The translations under genes and the position numbers were made by a program. A stretch of DNA of 64,000 bases from an uncultured Lachnospiraceae bacterium (lineage in GTDB: Bacteria; Bacillota; Clostridia; Lachnospirales; Lachnospiraceae). Location of the stretch: assembly GCA_905235745.1 (NCBI GenBank), contig CAJOMN010000010.1:39498-103497 (forward strand), read 5' to 3'. The notes under the pieces were generated by a model. It searched no databases. It had not been told where the DNA came from and saw only the letters and a list, made by a program, of their open reading frames with translations. Within the stretch, counting starts at the first letter, position 1, and each line of letters opens with the position of its first letter. Positions 7,547 through 17,196 of this stretch are shown here, in pieces.

Positions 7547-7999
7547 ATGAATAAAGTAATATTAGTCGGAAGATTAACCCGTGATCCCGAAGTAAGATAT
7601 TCATCCGGTGATCAGGCAATGGCCATTGCAAGGTACTCGCTTGCAGTTGACAGAAGAGGCAGAAGAGATTCCGGAGGCTCGGATCAGCCGACGGCTGATT
7701 TCATTAACATCGTTGCATTCGGCAGGGATGGAGAGTTTGCCGAGAAGTATCTTCGCAAAGGGATGAGGATTCTCGTAGAGGGACATATTCAGACGGGAAG
7801 CTATACCAACAAGGACGGTCAGAAGGTATACACAACGGATGTTGTTGTCGAGCGTCATGAGTTCGTTGAGAATAAGGGATCTTCACAAGGTTCCGGAATG
7901 TCTGATGCTTTTGTTCCCGCTTCAGACGCACAGCCTGATGGCGGCGACGGTTTTATGAATATTCCTGACGGTATAGACGAGGAACTTCCGTTTAATTGA
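7547..7999 (+). CDS. ssb: Single-stranded DNA-binding protein
   Basis: The 150-residue protein starts MNKVILVGRLTRDPEVRYSS, a standard bacterial SSB OB-fold. The linker is Gly/Ser-rich and the acidic C-terminal tip DEELPFN is the partner-docking tail. SSB coats single-stranded DNA in replication and repair. A longer frame opening at 7436 inside rpsF is rejected because homology begins at the ATG at 7547, preceded by GAAAGAGAG. Middle gene of rpsF-ssb-rpsR. Confidence 0.97.
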   Translation: MNKVILVGRLTRDPEVRYSSGDQAMAIARYSLAVDRRGRRDSGGSDQPTADFINIVAFGRDGEFAEKYLRKGMRILVEGHIQTGSYTNKDGQKVYTTDVVVERHEFVENKGSSQGSGMSDAFVPASDAQPDGGDGFMNIPDGIDEELPFN

Positions 8000-8026
8000 T
8001 CTTTCAATGATTAGGAGGAACGTACT

Positions 8027-8302
8027 ATGGCATACAGCAAACCACAGGGTGACGGCGACAGAGCGGATGCACCCGTAAGAAGAAGAAATACAATGCACAG
8101 ACGTAAAAAGGTATGTGTATTCTGCGGCAAGGAGAAGGCTTTGGATTACAAAGACGTTGCCACACTCAGAAAATATGTTTCGGAGAGAGGCAAGATACTT
8201 CCCAGAAGGATCACCGGCAACTGTGCAAAGCATCAGAGAGAGCTTACGGTTGCGGTAAAGCGTGCGCGCCACGTCGCATTAATGCCATACACTGCAGATT
8301 AA
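8027..8302 (+). CDS. rpsR: 30S ribosomal protein S18
   Basis: The 91-residue basic protein contains [17 protein letters not shown] and [18 protein letters not shown], the S18 core. It pairs with S6 on 16S rRNA. The two CxxC-type cysteines plus a third Cys suggest the zinc-binding form of S18. TTAGGAGG precedes the ATG at good distance. The long N-terminal tail before MHRRKK is slightly extended. The operon ends at the strong terminator at 8335. Confidence 0.97.
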   Translation: MAYSKPQGDGDRADAPVRRRNTMHRRKKVCVFCGKEKALDYKDVATLRKYVSERGKILPRRITGNCAKHQRELTVAVKRARHVALMPYTAD

Positions 8303-8334
8303 TGCAGATAGGGAACCGCGAAGCCCATATAAGG

Positions 8335-8367
8335 AAAAGAGACCATGCAAATGGTCTCTTTTGCGTT
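8335..8367 (+). terminator. Rho-independent terminator of rpsF-ssb-rpsR
   Basis: AAAAGAGACCAT (8335-8346) and ATGGTCTCTTTT (8351-8362) form a perfect 12-bp stem with a GCAA tetraloop and a T-rich end. Confidence 0.9.
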
Positions 8368-8395
8368 TGACAATTATATGGCAAACAGATAAACT
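8367..8395 (+). promoter_or_regulatory. SigA promoter of the acyl-CoA synthetase gene
   Basis: TTGACA (8367-8372), 17 nt, TAAACT (8390-8395), directly abutting the preceding terminator. The leader would be about 90 nt; I see no known riboswitch in it. Confidence 0.65.
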
Positions 8396-8490
8396 GATAC
8401 TTGTTGCTTTGGAACTGTTCGTTATTCGAAAGCTCCCTGGATTCATTATGTTTGGCAGCACAATGATCAAAGATTACCGGAGGATAGATA

Positions 8491-10125
8491 ATGCCTATTA
8501 CAGAACTGCTTGAAAGAAATGCTTCCCAGTATCCGAATGATGTGGCGCTTGTGGAGATTAATCCCAAGATCACGGAAAACAGACGGGTTACATGGAAGGA
8601 ATATGAACTTATAGAAAATACCAACAAAGAACCATACCGCCGTGAGATAACATGGGGAGTGTTTGACGAGAAGGCAAACCGGTTCGCCAATTATCTTATG
8701 TCCATGGGAATCAAGGCGGGGCATAAGGTCGGCATTATAATGATGAACTGCCTTGAATGGCTTCCGGTCTATTTCGGAGTGCTCAAAACGGGAGCTACGG
8801 TAGTGCCGTTCAATTTCAGGTATTCGTCCGACGAGATAATGTATTGTGCGAAGCTGTCGCAGATAGATATTCTTGTATTCGGACCTGAGTTCATAGGCCG
8901 TATAGAGGAGATATGCGATGAATTGTCCCAAAAAAGACTTCTCATATATGTCGGGTACAATTGTCCGACATTTGCGGAGGATTACAAGGAGGCTGTCGCG
9001 AATTTCCCAAGCACCAGGCCGAATGTAACGATAACCGATGATGATGACGCGGCAATCTATTTTTCGTCCGGAACAACCGGATTTCCCAAGGCCATACTGC
9101 ACAAGCACAGGGCTCTTATGCACTCGGCCGCATGCGAGCAGAACCATCACGGACAGCAAAGAGATGATGTATTCCTGCTGATACCTCCGTTATATCATAC
9201 CGGTGCCAAGATGCACTGGTTCGGAAGCCTTCTGTCGGCATCAAAAGCCGTTCTGCTCCAGGGCACGGCACCCGAGATAATACTTGATGCCGTATCAAAG
9301 GAGAAGTGCACCATTGTATGGCTTCTCGTACCGTGGGCACAGGATATCGTGGAAGCGATAGAAAGCGGCAGGGTCAGCCTGTCAGATTATGAGCTTTCGC
9401 AATGGAGGCTTATGCATATAGGGGCGCAGCCGGTTCCGAGAAGTCTGATCAAGAAATGGAAGGAGCTGTTCCCGAACCATCAGTACGATACTAACTACGG
9501 ACTGTCGGAATCCATAGGACCTGGATGTGTGCATCTGGGCGTTGAGAATATTGACAAGGTAGGATGTATAGGAAAGGCCGGATACGGATGGGAGACGAAG
9601 ATAGTCGGAGAAGATCATGTGCCGGTACAGCCGGGAGATGTCGGAGAACTTGCGGTCAAAGGTCCCGGAGTAATGGAGTGCTATTACAATGATCCGAAGG
9701 CAACCGAAGAGGTTCTTATCGACGGCTGGCTCTATACGGGCGATATGGCAATGGAGGATGAGGATGGCTTTATCATGCTCGTCGACCGCAAGAAGGATGT
9801 GATCATAAGCGGGGGAGAAAATATCTACCCTGTCCAGATAGAGGATTTCATACGCACAAACGAAGCTGTTCATGATGTTGCGGTCATCGGTATACCCGAC
9901 AAGAGGCTCGGCGAGGTAAGCTGTGCGATAATCGAGCTTAAACAGGATCACACAATAACGGAAGAAGAGATGAATGAGTTCTGTATGACGCTTCCGAGAT
10001 ATAAGAGGCCGCATAAGATAATATTTGCCGACATTCCGCGCAATCCGACCGGAAAGATCGAGAAACCGAAGCTGCGTGAAATATACGGCGGCAAAGGACT
10101 GGTGGAAGCACAGAATCTGGGATAA
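8491..10125 (+). CDS. AMP-forming fatty acyl-CoA synthetase/ligase
   Basis: The 544-residue ANL-superfamily adenylate-forming enzyme shows YFSSGTTGFPK (P-loop A3), TNYGLSES (A5), GWLYTGD (A7), DVIISGGENIYP (A8) and PTGKIEK with the catalytic Lys (A10). It activates a carboxylic acid with ATP and joins it to CoA; overall it resembles the FadD/AlkK medium-to-long-chain group, but chain length cannot be read from sequence. An insertion of about 20 residues follows the N-terminal segment. CGGAGGA precedes the ATG. It has its own promoter, and the GH18 gene follows 39 nt later, so the pair may be co-transcribed. Confidence 0.88.
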   Translation: MPITELLERNASQYPNDVALVEINPKITENRRVTWKEYELIENTNKEPYRREITWGVFDEKANRFANYLMSMGIKAGHKVGIIMMNCLEWLPVYFGVLKTGATVVPFNFRYSSDEIMYCAKLSQIDILVFGPEFIGRIEEICDELSQKRLLIYVGYNCPTFAEDYKEAVANFPSTRPNVTITDDDDAAIYFSSGTTGFPKAILHKHRALMHSAACEQNHHGQQRDDVFLLIPPLYHTGAKMHWFGSLLSASKAVLLQGTAPEIILDAVSKEKCTIVWLLVPWAQDIVEAIESGRVSLSDYELSQWRLMHIGAQPVPRSLIKKWKELFPNHQYDTNYGLSESIGPGCVHLGVENIDKVGCIGKAGYGWETKIVGEDHVPVQPGDVGELAVKGPGVMECYYNDPKATEEVLIDGWLYTGDMAMEDEDGFIMLVDRKKDVIISGGENIYPVQIEDFIRTNEAVHDVAVIGIPDKRLGEVSCAIIELKQDHTITEEEMNEFCMTLPRYKRPHKIIFADIPRNPTGKIEKPKLREIYGGKGLVEAQNLG

Positions 10126-10164
10126 ATGCTTCGGAATGGGAGAAATACTAACGGGAGATAGATA

Positions 10165-11937
10165 ATGGGATATAACGGGTCAAAAGCGGCAAGACGGAAA
10201 AGGAGACGAAGGAGGAGAATACTTCAGTCCGTGCTGCCTGTAGCAGTTGCGATTGTGCTCATAGGCATAATCCTGCTCGTGGCAAAGCAGACAGGTCTGT
10301 TTGACGACTGGGGATATTCGACCAAAATGGCTGATCTCTATGCTTATTTCCGATTAGAGGCCGGGGACAACGATAACGCTTCGGTCATAGAAGACGGAGA
10401 GGTAACGGATGATAAGATAACCATTAGAGACGGAAAACTGTATGTTCCGATTGAAACCGTTCTGGAGAAATATAACGAGAATTTCTATTGGGAACAGACG
10501 GATGAGAGGCTCTTATATACTACCGGGGAAGGTGTATACGCGGCTGCTCTTACGGACAATTACTATACATTCGACGGAAGCGGCGTGCAGACCGGATATC
10601 AGATATGTTACAGGGACGGCGATGTCATAATGGTATGTCTTGACTATGTAAGGCTGTTTACAAACTTCGAGTACAGATTGTACGGAGGCGGCAAAGAGCC
10701 GTACCGCGTCTGTATCAGAACCGATTGGGACAGCGAAGTCGTATCGGATGTTATCAATGATGATGCCGCGGTAAGGCTCGATGCCGATAAAGAGGCGGAT
10801 ATACTGAAGAAACTGCGAAAAGGCAGTGCCGTTGTTATCGTATCTTCGGAAAACGAAAAATGGATGAAGGTAACGACGGAGGACCTGATAACGGGATATA
10901 TCAGGATCGAAGATATTGGAGATAAATATGAACGCGACGCAACTCCGGTAACCGATGCCCTGCAGGTGAGCGTGACACCTGTTGCGGACTATTCGCAGCC
11001 GGTTGTTCTGGCATGGCATAACGTTACAAATGAGAACTCGTCTTCATACCTTAATGATTATGAACGGTTCCTTACATATATTAATACGATCTCTCCCACA
11101 TGGTTCGCACTGTCGGATAATGAAGGAACGGTTGCTTCCATTGCTTCATCATCATATGTTGAGACATGTCACGCCAGGGGAATCAAGGTATGGGGACTTG
11201 TCAGCAACCTGACATATCCGGATGTGAACTTATCGGAGATACTTCCATATCCTCAAAAGAGAGAATATATCACTGACCAGCTTCTTGGTTATGCCGCTCA
11301 GTATGATCTTGACGGTATTAATATTGATTTCGAATCCGTTCCTTCGGATATCGGATCGGATTATACCCAGTTCATAAGGGAATTTGCATTAAAAGCACAT
11401 GAAAAAAATCTCGTGGTGTCCGTGGACAACTATGTTCCCAGGGAATACTCCATGCACTATAACCGGCAGGAGCAGGGGGTATTTGCCGATTATGTGATAA
11501 TCATGGGATATGACGAGTATACATCGGCATCGGAAGAGGCCGGTCCGGTCGCTTCCATTAACTTTGTTCTTGAGGGAATAGAAGATACTCTTATGGAAGT
11601 ACCGAAAGAGAAGGTTGTAAACGGACTTCCGTTTTATGTAAGGTACTGGGTAGTGGACGACAACGGGGGTATACTGGATATGCAGACCCTTCCGATGTCG
11701 AAAGGTCTGGAAACGGTTGAGGCAGCCGGAGCTGTGCCGCAATGGGATGATATAAGCGGACTGAACTATGCCGAGTGGAAGACTGCCGACGGGACAAACA
11801 GGATATGGCTTGAAGACATCCAGTCGATCCAGGCAAAGCTTGAAGTGATGAAAGCCCATGATATAGGCGGAGCTGCGGTCTGGCAGCTTGCGTTCGGAAC
11901 AGAAGAAGCGTTTGCGGTCATAGACCAATATTATTAA
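10165..11937 (+). CDS. Membrane-anchored GH18 glycosidase with SH3-type domain
   Basis: The 590-residue protein has an Arg/Lys-rich start, one membrane helix (about residues 20-42), a stalk with a copper-amine-oxidase-N-like fold, a bacterial SH3-like segment (about 200-255), and a C-terminal GH18 barrel from about residue 280. The catalytic signature DGINIDFE is at 383-390, with Glu390 as the acid. Family knowledge: YdhD/SleL-like GH18 proteins cleave N-acetylglucosamine links in peptidoglycan or spore cortex. Orientation (Lys/Arg inside) puts the enzyme on the outer face. AACGGGAGA sits before the ATG. Confidence 0.88.
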   Translation: MGYNGSKAARRKRRRRRRILQSVLPVAVAIVLIGIILLVAKQTGLFDDWGYSTKMADLYAYFRLEAGDNDNASVIEDGEVTDDKITIRDGKLYVPIETVLEKYNENFYWEQTDERLLYTTGEGVYAAALTDNYYTFDGSGVQTGYQICYRDGDVIMVCLDYVRLFTNFEYRLYGGGKEPYRVCIRTDWDSEVVSDVINDDAAVRLDADKEADILKKLRKGSAVVIVSSENEKWMKVTTEDLITGYIRIEDIGDKYERDATPVTDALQVSVTPVADYSQPVVLAWHNVTNENSSSYLNDYERFLTYINTISPTWFALSDNEGTVASIASSSYVETCHARGIKVWGLVSNLTYPDVNLSEILPYPQKREYITDQLLGYAAQYDLDGINIDFESVPSDIGSDYTQFIREFALKAHEKNLVVSVDNYVPREYSMHYNRQEQGVFADYVIIMGYDEYTSASEEAGPVASINFVLEGIEDTLMEVPKEKVVNGLPFYVRYWVVDDNGGILDMQTLPMSKGLETVEAAGAVPQWDDISGLNYAEWKTADGTNRIWLEDIQSIQAKLEVMKAHDIGGAAVWQLAFGTEEAFAVIDQYY

Positions 11938-12147
11938 GTGACAACCGGACCCGTGCATACGGTATCGAAAAACTCATTTTATTTTCTGTTGCACCGGCCC
12001 GGCATCGCTTAAAGGTACCGCATACCTACGGGTTAGTGATACAATTCATTTTCGGATCGCGCTTCGCGTGTGGGATATACTTTTGCTTTAGGTTGCGCAA
12101 GTAAATATGAATCTGATTACGGACAACCAATTTACATTATAAAACGG

Positions 12148-12209
12148 GGAGTTATCGAAAGATCGTTAAATTGTTCGATTAATTCGGGGATTACCCGATA
12201 AGAAACTCC
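12148..12209 (+). repeat. Long-range hairpin of unknown role
   Basis: GGAGTTATCG (12148-12157) pairs with CGAT (12196-12199) and AACTCC (12204-12209), leaving a 4-nt bulge. The inside is AT-rich with a further ATCG/CGAT pairing. Could be part of an RNA or just chance. Confidence 0.35.
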
Positions 12210-12296
12210 TGATATGTGCAAATCCCCTGTGTTCACAGGAAATTCACTGGAAATTAACAGACATATATCTTAAAATATATATAAGAAATATGAAAG

Positions 12297-12397
12297 CCAC
12301 TGCCCTCCTTCCGCCACAGATTGCGAAGGAGCGATCCATGTATATGATTGTACATGATGGTATACGGCAAAGCAAGTACTACATATTGGGGCAGTGG
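12297..12397 (+). ncRNA. Candidate structured RNA, three-way junction
   Basis: CCACTGCCC (12297-12305) pairs perfectly with GGGCAGTGG (12389-12397), enclosing two hairpins: TCCTTC (12306-12311) with GAAGGA (12325-12330), and CATGTA (12337-12342) with TACATG (12351-12356). The mecA promoter lies downstream, so this is not the mecA leader and would be a separate small RNA. A weak promoter (TTCACT, 17 nt, TATCTT at 12243-12271) and an AT hairpin (12410-12428) could bound it. I do not recognise the class; the strand is also uncertain. Confidence 0.45.
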
Positions 12398-12431
12398 ATC
12401 ACAAACTGCATATTTTGCCGGAAAATATTAT

Positions 12432-12460
12432 TTGACATTTCATATGTGCCGATATATATA
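12432..12460 (+). promoter_or_regulatory. SigA promoter of mecA
   Basis: TTGACA (12432-12437), 17 nt, TATATA (12455-12460); TATAAT at 12457-12462 is an alternative with a 19-nt spacer. The leader is short, about 25 nt. Confidence 0.7.
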
Positions 12461-12491
12461 ATAGATGCAGCTTTCAAGAGGAGGTGACAAC

Positions 12492-13238
12492 ATGAAACTG
12501 GAACGCGTTAACGACCACCAGATCAGATGCACTCTTACAAAAGCAGACCTTGCAGACCGACAACTGAAGATTTCGGAGCTTGCGTACGGAACGGAAAAGG
12601 CGAAGACCCTGTTCCGCGATATGATGATGCAGGCCTCCTACGAACTTGGATTTGAAGTTGATGATATTCCGCTTATGATCGAGGCGATCCCTCTGTCTTC
12701 GGAATCTATAATACTTATCATTACGAAGGTGGAAGATCCTGACGAACTGGATACGAGATTTGCCAATTTCGCTCCGGATATCAGGGATGAAGAAGACGAT
12801 GTGATCACGGAATTGTTCCGGTCTGTTTCGGATGAGATGCCGGAAGTGCTCGACCTGTTCAAGCGGATTTCCCAGGAAGTGACCAGGAATCCGGAAATGC
12901 TGGAAGAGGCCAAGGAGAAGCTTATAGAACAGGCAAATGCTTCCGTGGAATTGTCAAGGGCGTTTGCATTTGATTCCCTTTCGGACGTTATCAAGGCTGC
13001 CGGAGTGGTATCACAATTCTATTATGGCAGGAATTCCCTTTATCATGATGAGAACGACGGCTGTTATGTGCTCGCTCTTTCCAAAGGGGATCATACGACC
13101 GAAGAATTTAACAGGGTATGTAATGTCCTGTCGGAATACGGAACAATGGAAAGCTCAACACCCGCAACGGAGGCGTTCTTTGCCGAACATAACAACTGCA
13201 TAGTTGCCGATAATGCGATCGAGACTCTTTTGTCTTAG
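12492..13238 (+). CDS. mecA: Adaptor protein MecA (ClpC adaptor)
   Basis: The 248-residue protein starts MKLERVNDHQIRCTLTKADL, the MecA N-terminal substrate-binding domain, then an acidic linker (DIRDEEDDV), and a C-terminal domain with FDSLSDVIKAA and YYGRNSLYHDENDGCYVL typical of the ClpC-binding part. MecA delivers proteins to the ClpCP protease. AGAGGAGGTGA gives the start; the in-frame upstream ATG at 12465 is rejected. It is monocistronic between its own promoter and the terminator at 13258. Confidence 0.9.
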   Translation: MKLERVNDHQIRCTLTKADLADRQLKISELAYGTEKAKTLFRDMMMQASYELGFEVDDIPLMIEAIPLSSESIILIITKVEDPDELDTRFANFAPDIRDEEDDVITELFRSVSDEMPEVLDLFKRISQEVTRNPEMLEEAKEKLIEQANASVELSRAFAFDSLSDVIKAAGVVSQFYYGRNSLYHDENDGCYVLALSKGDHTTEEFNRVCNVLSEYGTMESSTPATEAFFAEHNNCIVADNAIETLLS

Positions 13239-13257
13239 TGTTTACGGTGTTCATAGA

Positions 13258-13290
13258 AAAAGAGTTACCGGATCCGGTAACTCTTTTCTC
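13258..13290. terminator. Bidirectional terminator between mecA and the DUF1858 gene
   Basis: A perfect 30-bp palindrome: AAAAGAGTTACCGGA (13258-13272) against TCCGGTAACTCTTTT (13273-13287), with T-runs on both strands. Confidence 0.9.
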
Positions 13291-13299
13291 TTTGTACCA

Positions 13300-13491
13300 C
13301 TATGCAAGCTGCGCTATGTTGTTCATAAGATCATCAATATCTATCCCGTGCACAAATGCCGCTTCTTCAAGGGATTCTCCCCTGGCGGAGGGGCATCCGA
13401 TACAGTGCATTCCGGCTTCCATAAGCACCGGAGCAAGCTCGGGTTTATTAACAAGTATATCGCCGATGGTCATATCTTTTGTGATCTCCAT
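13300..13491 (-). CDS. DUF1858 redox-disulfide domain protein
   Basis: The 63-residue protein ([20 protein letters not shown]) carries the DUF1858 core with a CIGC pair in [19 protein letters not shown]. The family is the 'hybrid-cluster-associated disulfide' domain, thought to act as a small redox or metal-linked protein in anaerobes. The ATG at 13491 is chosen because GGGAGG lies just before it; the upstream ATG at 13506 overlaps that ribosome site. It is transcribed divergently from the PFL genes, and both promoters carry the same TGTATACAAT sequence. Confidence 0.85.
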   Translation of the reverse strand: MEITKDMTIGDILVNKPELAPVLMEAGMHCIGCPSARGESLEEAAFVHGIDIDDLMNNIAQLA

Positions 13492-13543
13492 AGTATTACC
13501 TCCCACGAATTCAAATCTGACCGAATGATTTCAAAACATTGAC

Positions 13544-13572
13544 AGAGTAGCATGTATACAATTGTTAGTCAA
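13544..13572 (-). promoter_or_regulatory. Promoter of the DUF1858 gene with internal TGTATACAAT site
   Basis: Minus strand: TTGACT (13567-13572), 17 nt, TACTCT (13544-13549). TGTATACAAT at 13553-13562 fills the spacer, a position where a bound protein would block RNA polymerase. An identical 10-mer is in the PFL promoter 107 bp away. Confidence 0.65.
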
Positions 13573-13653
13573 GGCTGTTTCTTATCGGTCGGTGTTATTG
13601 ATTTTATCCCAAAAATAAGGCGGAATGTACGAAAAAAAATACAGACATCCACC

Positions 13654-13683
13654 TTGACGTGTATACAATCCGCAAACTATAAT
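13654..13683 (+). promoter_or_regulatory. Promoter of the PFL operon with internal TGTATACAAT site
   Basis: TTGACG (13654-13659), 18 nt, TATAAT (13678-13683); TGTATACAAT occupies 13660-13669, next to the -35 box. The core TGTATACA is palindromic and resembles FadR/GntR-type operators (TnGTnnnACnA); the regulator is not in the window. Leader about 66 nt. Confidence 0.7.
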
Positions 13684-13756
13684 AACAATTACCAAAAGAA
13701 ACTGTCCGCACAGCGGATTTTATGAAACATTTTTACAAATATTAGGAGGCGTTACA

Positions 13757-15796
<2,040 letters not shown>

Positions 15797-15852
15797 TCCG
15801 GAAGGAAATCCCGGGTGCTTTATCCCGGATAAGGAAAGGAGGCTTGACAACT

Positions 15853-16047
15853 ATGGATCAGGTTGATGATCTGGTAGCTTATCTTGACGGTTCTGTTGAA
15901 AGCGGGGTCGGACATTTGAACGTAGATGTTAACGATGCGCAGGAAGAGAGCAGAAGCACGGAAACAATGGGCTGTACCGACTGTTCCAGAACACCGCTTG
16001 CATGCAGTGTCCCCACGCTTCATCAGGGCCTCGATGATTACAGATAG
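15853..16047 (+). CDS. Truncated glycyl-radical-domain paralogue with a Cys-rich tail
   Basis: This 64-residue frame starts MDQVDDLVAYLDG and reaches GHLNVDVND, aligning with [11 protein letters not shown] to HHLNVNVLN of the next gene (14 identities in about 26 positions). After that it diverges: the radical loop RVSGYA is missing and is replaced by a tail with three cysteines (GCTDCSRTPLAC). AAAGGAGG lies 10 nt before ATG 15853; a TTG at 15844 is too close to it. The peptide cannot hold a glycyl radical. It could be an assembly or spacer subunit, a regulator binding metal through Cys, or a decaying duplicate; the good ribosome site argues against simple decay. Confidence 0.7.
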   Translation: MDQVDDLVAYLDGSVESGVGHLNVDVNDAQEESRSTETMGCTDCSRTPLACSVPTLHQGLDDYR

Positions 16048-16071
16048 GAAAAATTTAAGGAGGAAAAAATT

Positions 16072-16314
16072 ATGGCAGCAAACAGTGCACAGGTTGATAA
16101 TCTTGTTAATCTTTTAGACGGATATGCAACAAAAGGAGGACATCATCTTAATGTTAATGTACTTAACAGAGATACCCTTCTTGATGCCCAGGCGCATCCC
16201 GAGAACTATCCCCAGCTCACGATCCGTGTCAGCGGATATGCGGTAAACTTTATCAAGCTTACGCCGGAGCAGCAGGCAGACGTTATCTCGCGTACATTCC
16301 ATGAAGCAATCTAA
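16072..16314 (+). CDS. grcA: Glycyl-radical subunit of split PFL (GrcA-like)
   Basis: The 80-residue protein equals the C-terminal domain of Pfl[33 protein letters not shown] and [10 protein letters not shown]. The Gly in RVSGYA is the radical site. E. coli GrcA (YfiD) is a stand-alone version that rescues damaged PFL, but there the main PflB still has its own domain. Here the main chain lacks it, so this small protein is predicted to be an obligatory second subunit supplied in trans. AAGGAGG precedes the ATG at 16072. It is followed by a strong hairpin and then the activase gene. Confidence 0.92.
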   Translation: MAANSAQVDNLVNLLDGYATKGGHHLNVNVLNRDTLLDAQAHPENYPQLTIRVSGYAVNFIKLTPEQQADVISRTFHEAI

Positions 16315-16334
16315 GAGATAATCATTTTTACAGC

Positions 16335-16367
16335 AACAAGCTCGAAGTATTATGCTTCGAGCTTGTT
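16335..16367 (+). terminator. Hairpin terminator or attenuator after grcA
   Basis: AACAAGCTCGAAG (16335-16347) and CTTCGAGCTTGTT (16355-16367) pair perfectly over 13 bp with a 7-nt loop. The following TGGGTTATAG is a poor T-tail, so partial read-through into the activase gene is plausible. Confidence 0.65.
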
Positions 16368-16372
16368 TGGGT

Positions 16373-16403
16373 TATAGTGAACGAATTATATTCGTTCACT
16401 ATA
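16373..16403 (+). repeat. Dispersed hairpin element, copy A (upstream of pflA)
   Basis: TATAGTGAACGAA (16373-16385), loop TTATA, TTCGTTCACTATA (16391-16403): perfect 13-bp stem, 33 nt before the pflA ATG. Related copies lie at 17900, 19705, 19750, 32781 and 35621. Confidence 0.75.
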
Positions 16404-16436
16404 GTTTAATACATTCAGGAAAACGGAGGAAACAAA

Positions 16437-17196
16437 ATGACCAAGGGTCGTATTCATTCTCTTGAGAGCTTCGGCACCGTTGACGGACCGGGAACGAGAT
16501 ATGTTGTGTTTGTGCAGGGATGTCCGATGAGATGCCTGTACTGTCATAATCCGGATACGTGGGCAATGACGGGCGGTGACATGATCGATCCGGAATACAT
16601 AATCGAACAGTATCTCCATAACGAGCCTTTCTACGTAAACGGCGGAGGCCTGACCGTTACGGGAGGAGAACCGCTCATGCAGATTGATTTTCTGATAGAT
16701 CTGTTTACACTGTGCAAGGAGCATAATATTCATACGTGTATTGATTCATCGGGTATCGCATATCGTCCCGAAAATGCCGGTCTTATTGCAAAGCTGGATA
16801 CACTCATGCCGCTTACGGATCTTGTAATGCTTGACATCAAGCATATCGATCCCGAAATGCACAAGAAGATAACCGGACAGCCCAATGACGGAATACTTGC
16901 GTTTGCGCAGTACCTGTCCGATAAGGGTGTGGATACATGGATCAGTCGTCCCGAACCTGACTGATGATGATAAATATCTGTATGATCTCGGATGGTTTAT
17001 CGGAGGGCTTAGGATGCTGAAGGCGCTTGATGCATTGCCGTATCATACCATGGGCAAGGCAAAGTACGAAAAGCTCGGATTTGATTATCCTCTTGGCGAC
17101 ACCCCTCCCATGGATAAGAACGAACTGATCGCCAAGAAGGAAGTTATCCTTAACGGGATCAGGGACAGAAGAAGATCAGATGGTAAGAGCGAATGA
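16437..17196 (+). pseudogene. pflA: PFL-activating radical-SAM enzyme, interrupted by a frameshift
   Basis: PflA uses SAM and a [4Fe-4S] cluster to place the glycyl radical on PFL. The first frame (16437-16964, 175 residues) has the cluster motif CPMRCLYC and GGGLTVTGGEPL, then shifts after DTWIS and stops. The rest of the family sequence (VVPNLTDDDKYLYDLGWFIGG to the end) continues in another frame to 17196. Against the usual WIRxVVVP, the break near 16948 looks like a net loss of about 8 nt or a net gain of 1. The short product keeps the cluster core but loses the C-terminal strands. This may be a true mutation or an assembly error. GGAGG precedes the ATG, and the distal end overlaps maf by 4 nt. 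Confidence 0.85.

Larger units (their letters stand above)
11938..12491 (+). other. Gene-free 554-bp region with structured elements upstream of mecA
   Basis: I find no convincing gene here on either strand. It holds, in order: a long imperfect hairpin (12148-12209), an interrupted palindrome CCTGTG-TT-CACAGG (12226-12239), a three-way-junction RNA candidate (12297-12397), an AT stem ATATTTT/AAAATAT (12410-12428) followed by TATTT, and the mecA promoter (12432-12460). The 65-codon frame at 12290-12487 has no ribosome site and overlaps the promoter, so I reject it. No clear terminator follows the GH18 gene. Confidence 0.55.

Noticed and set aside
12290..12487. 65-codon + strand reading frame before mecA
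   Set aside because: No ribosome site, overlaps the RNA-like folds and the mecA promoter, and has no recognisable composition.
15844..15852. TTG start for the middle PFL-operon gene
   Set aside because: Only 1 nt after the Shine-Dalgarno; the ATG at 15853 has normal spacing.
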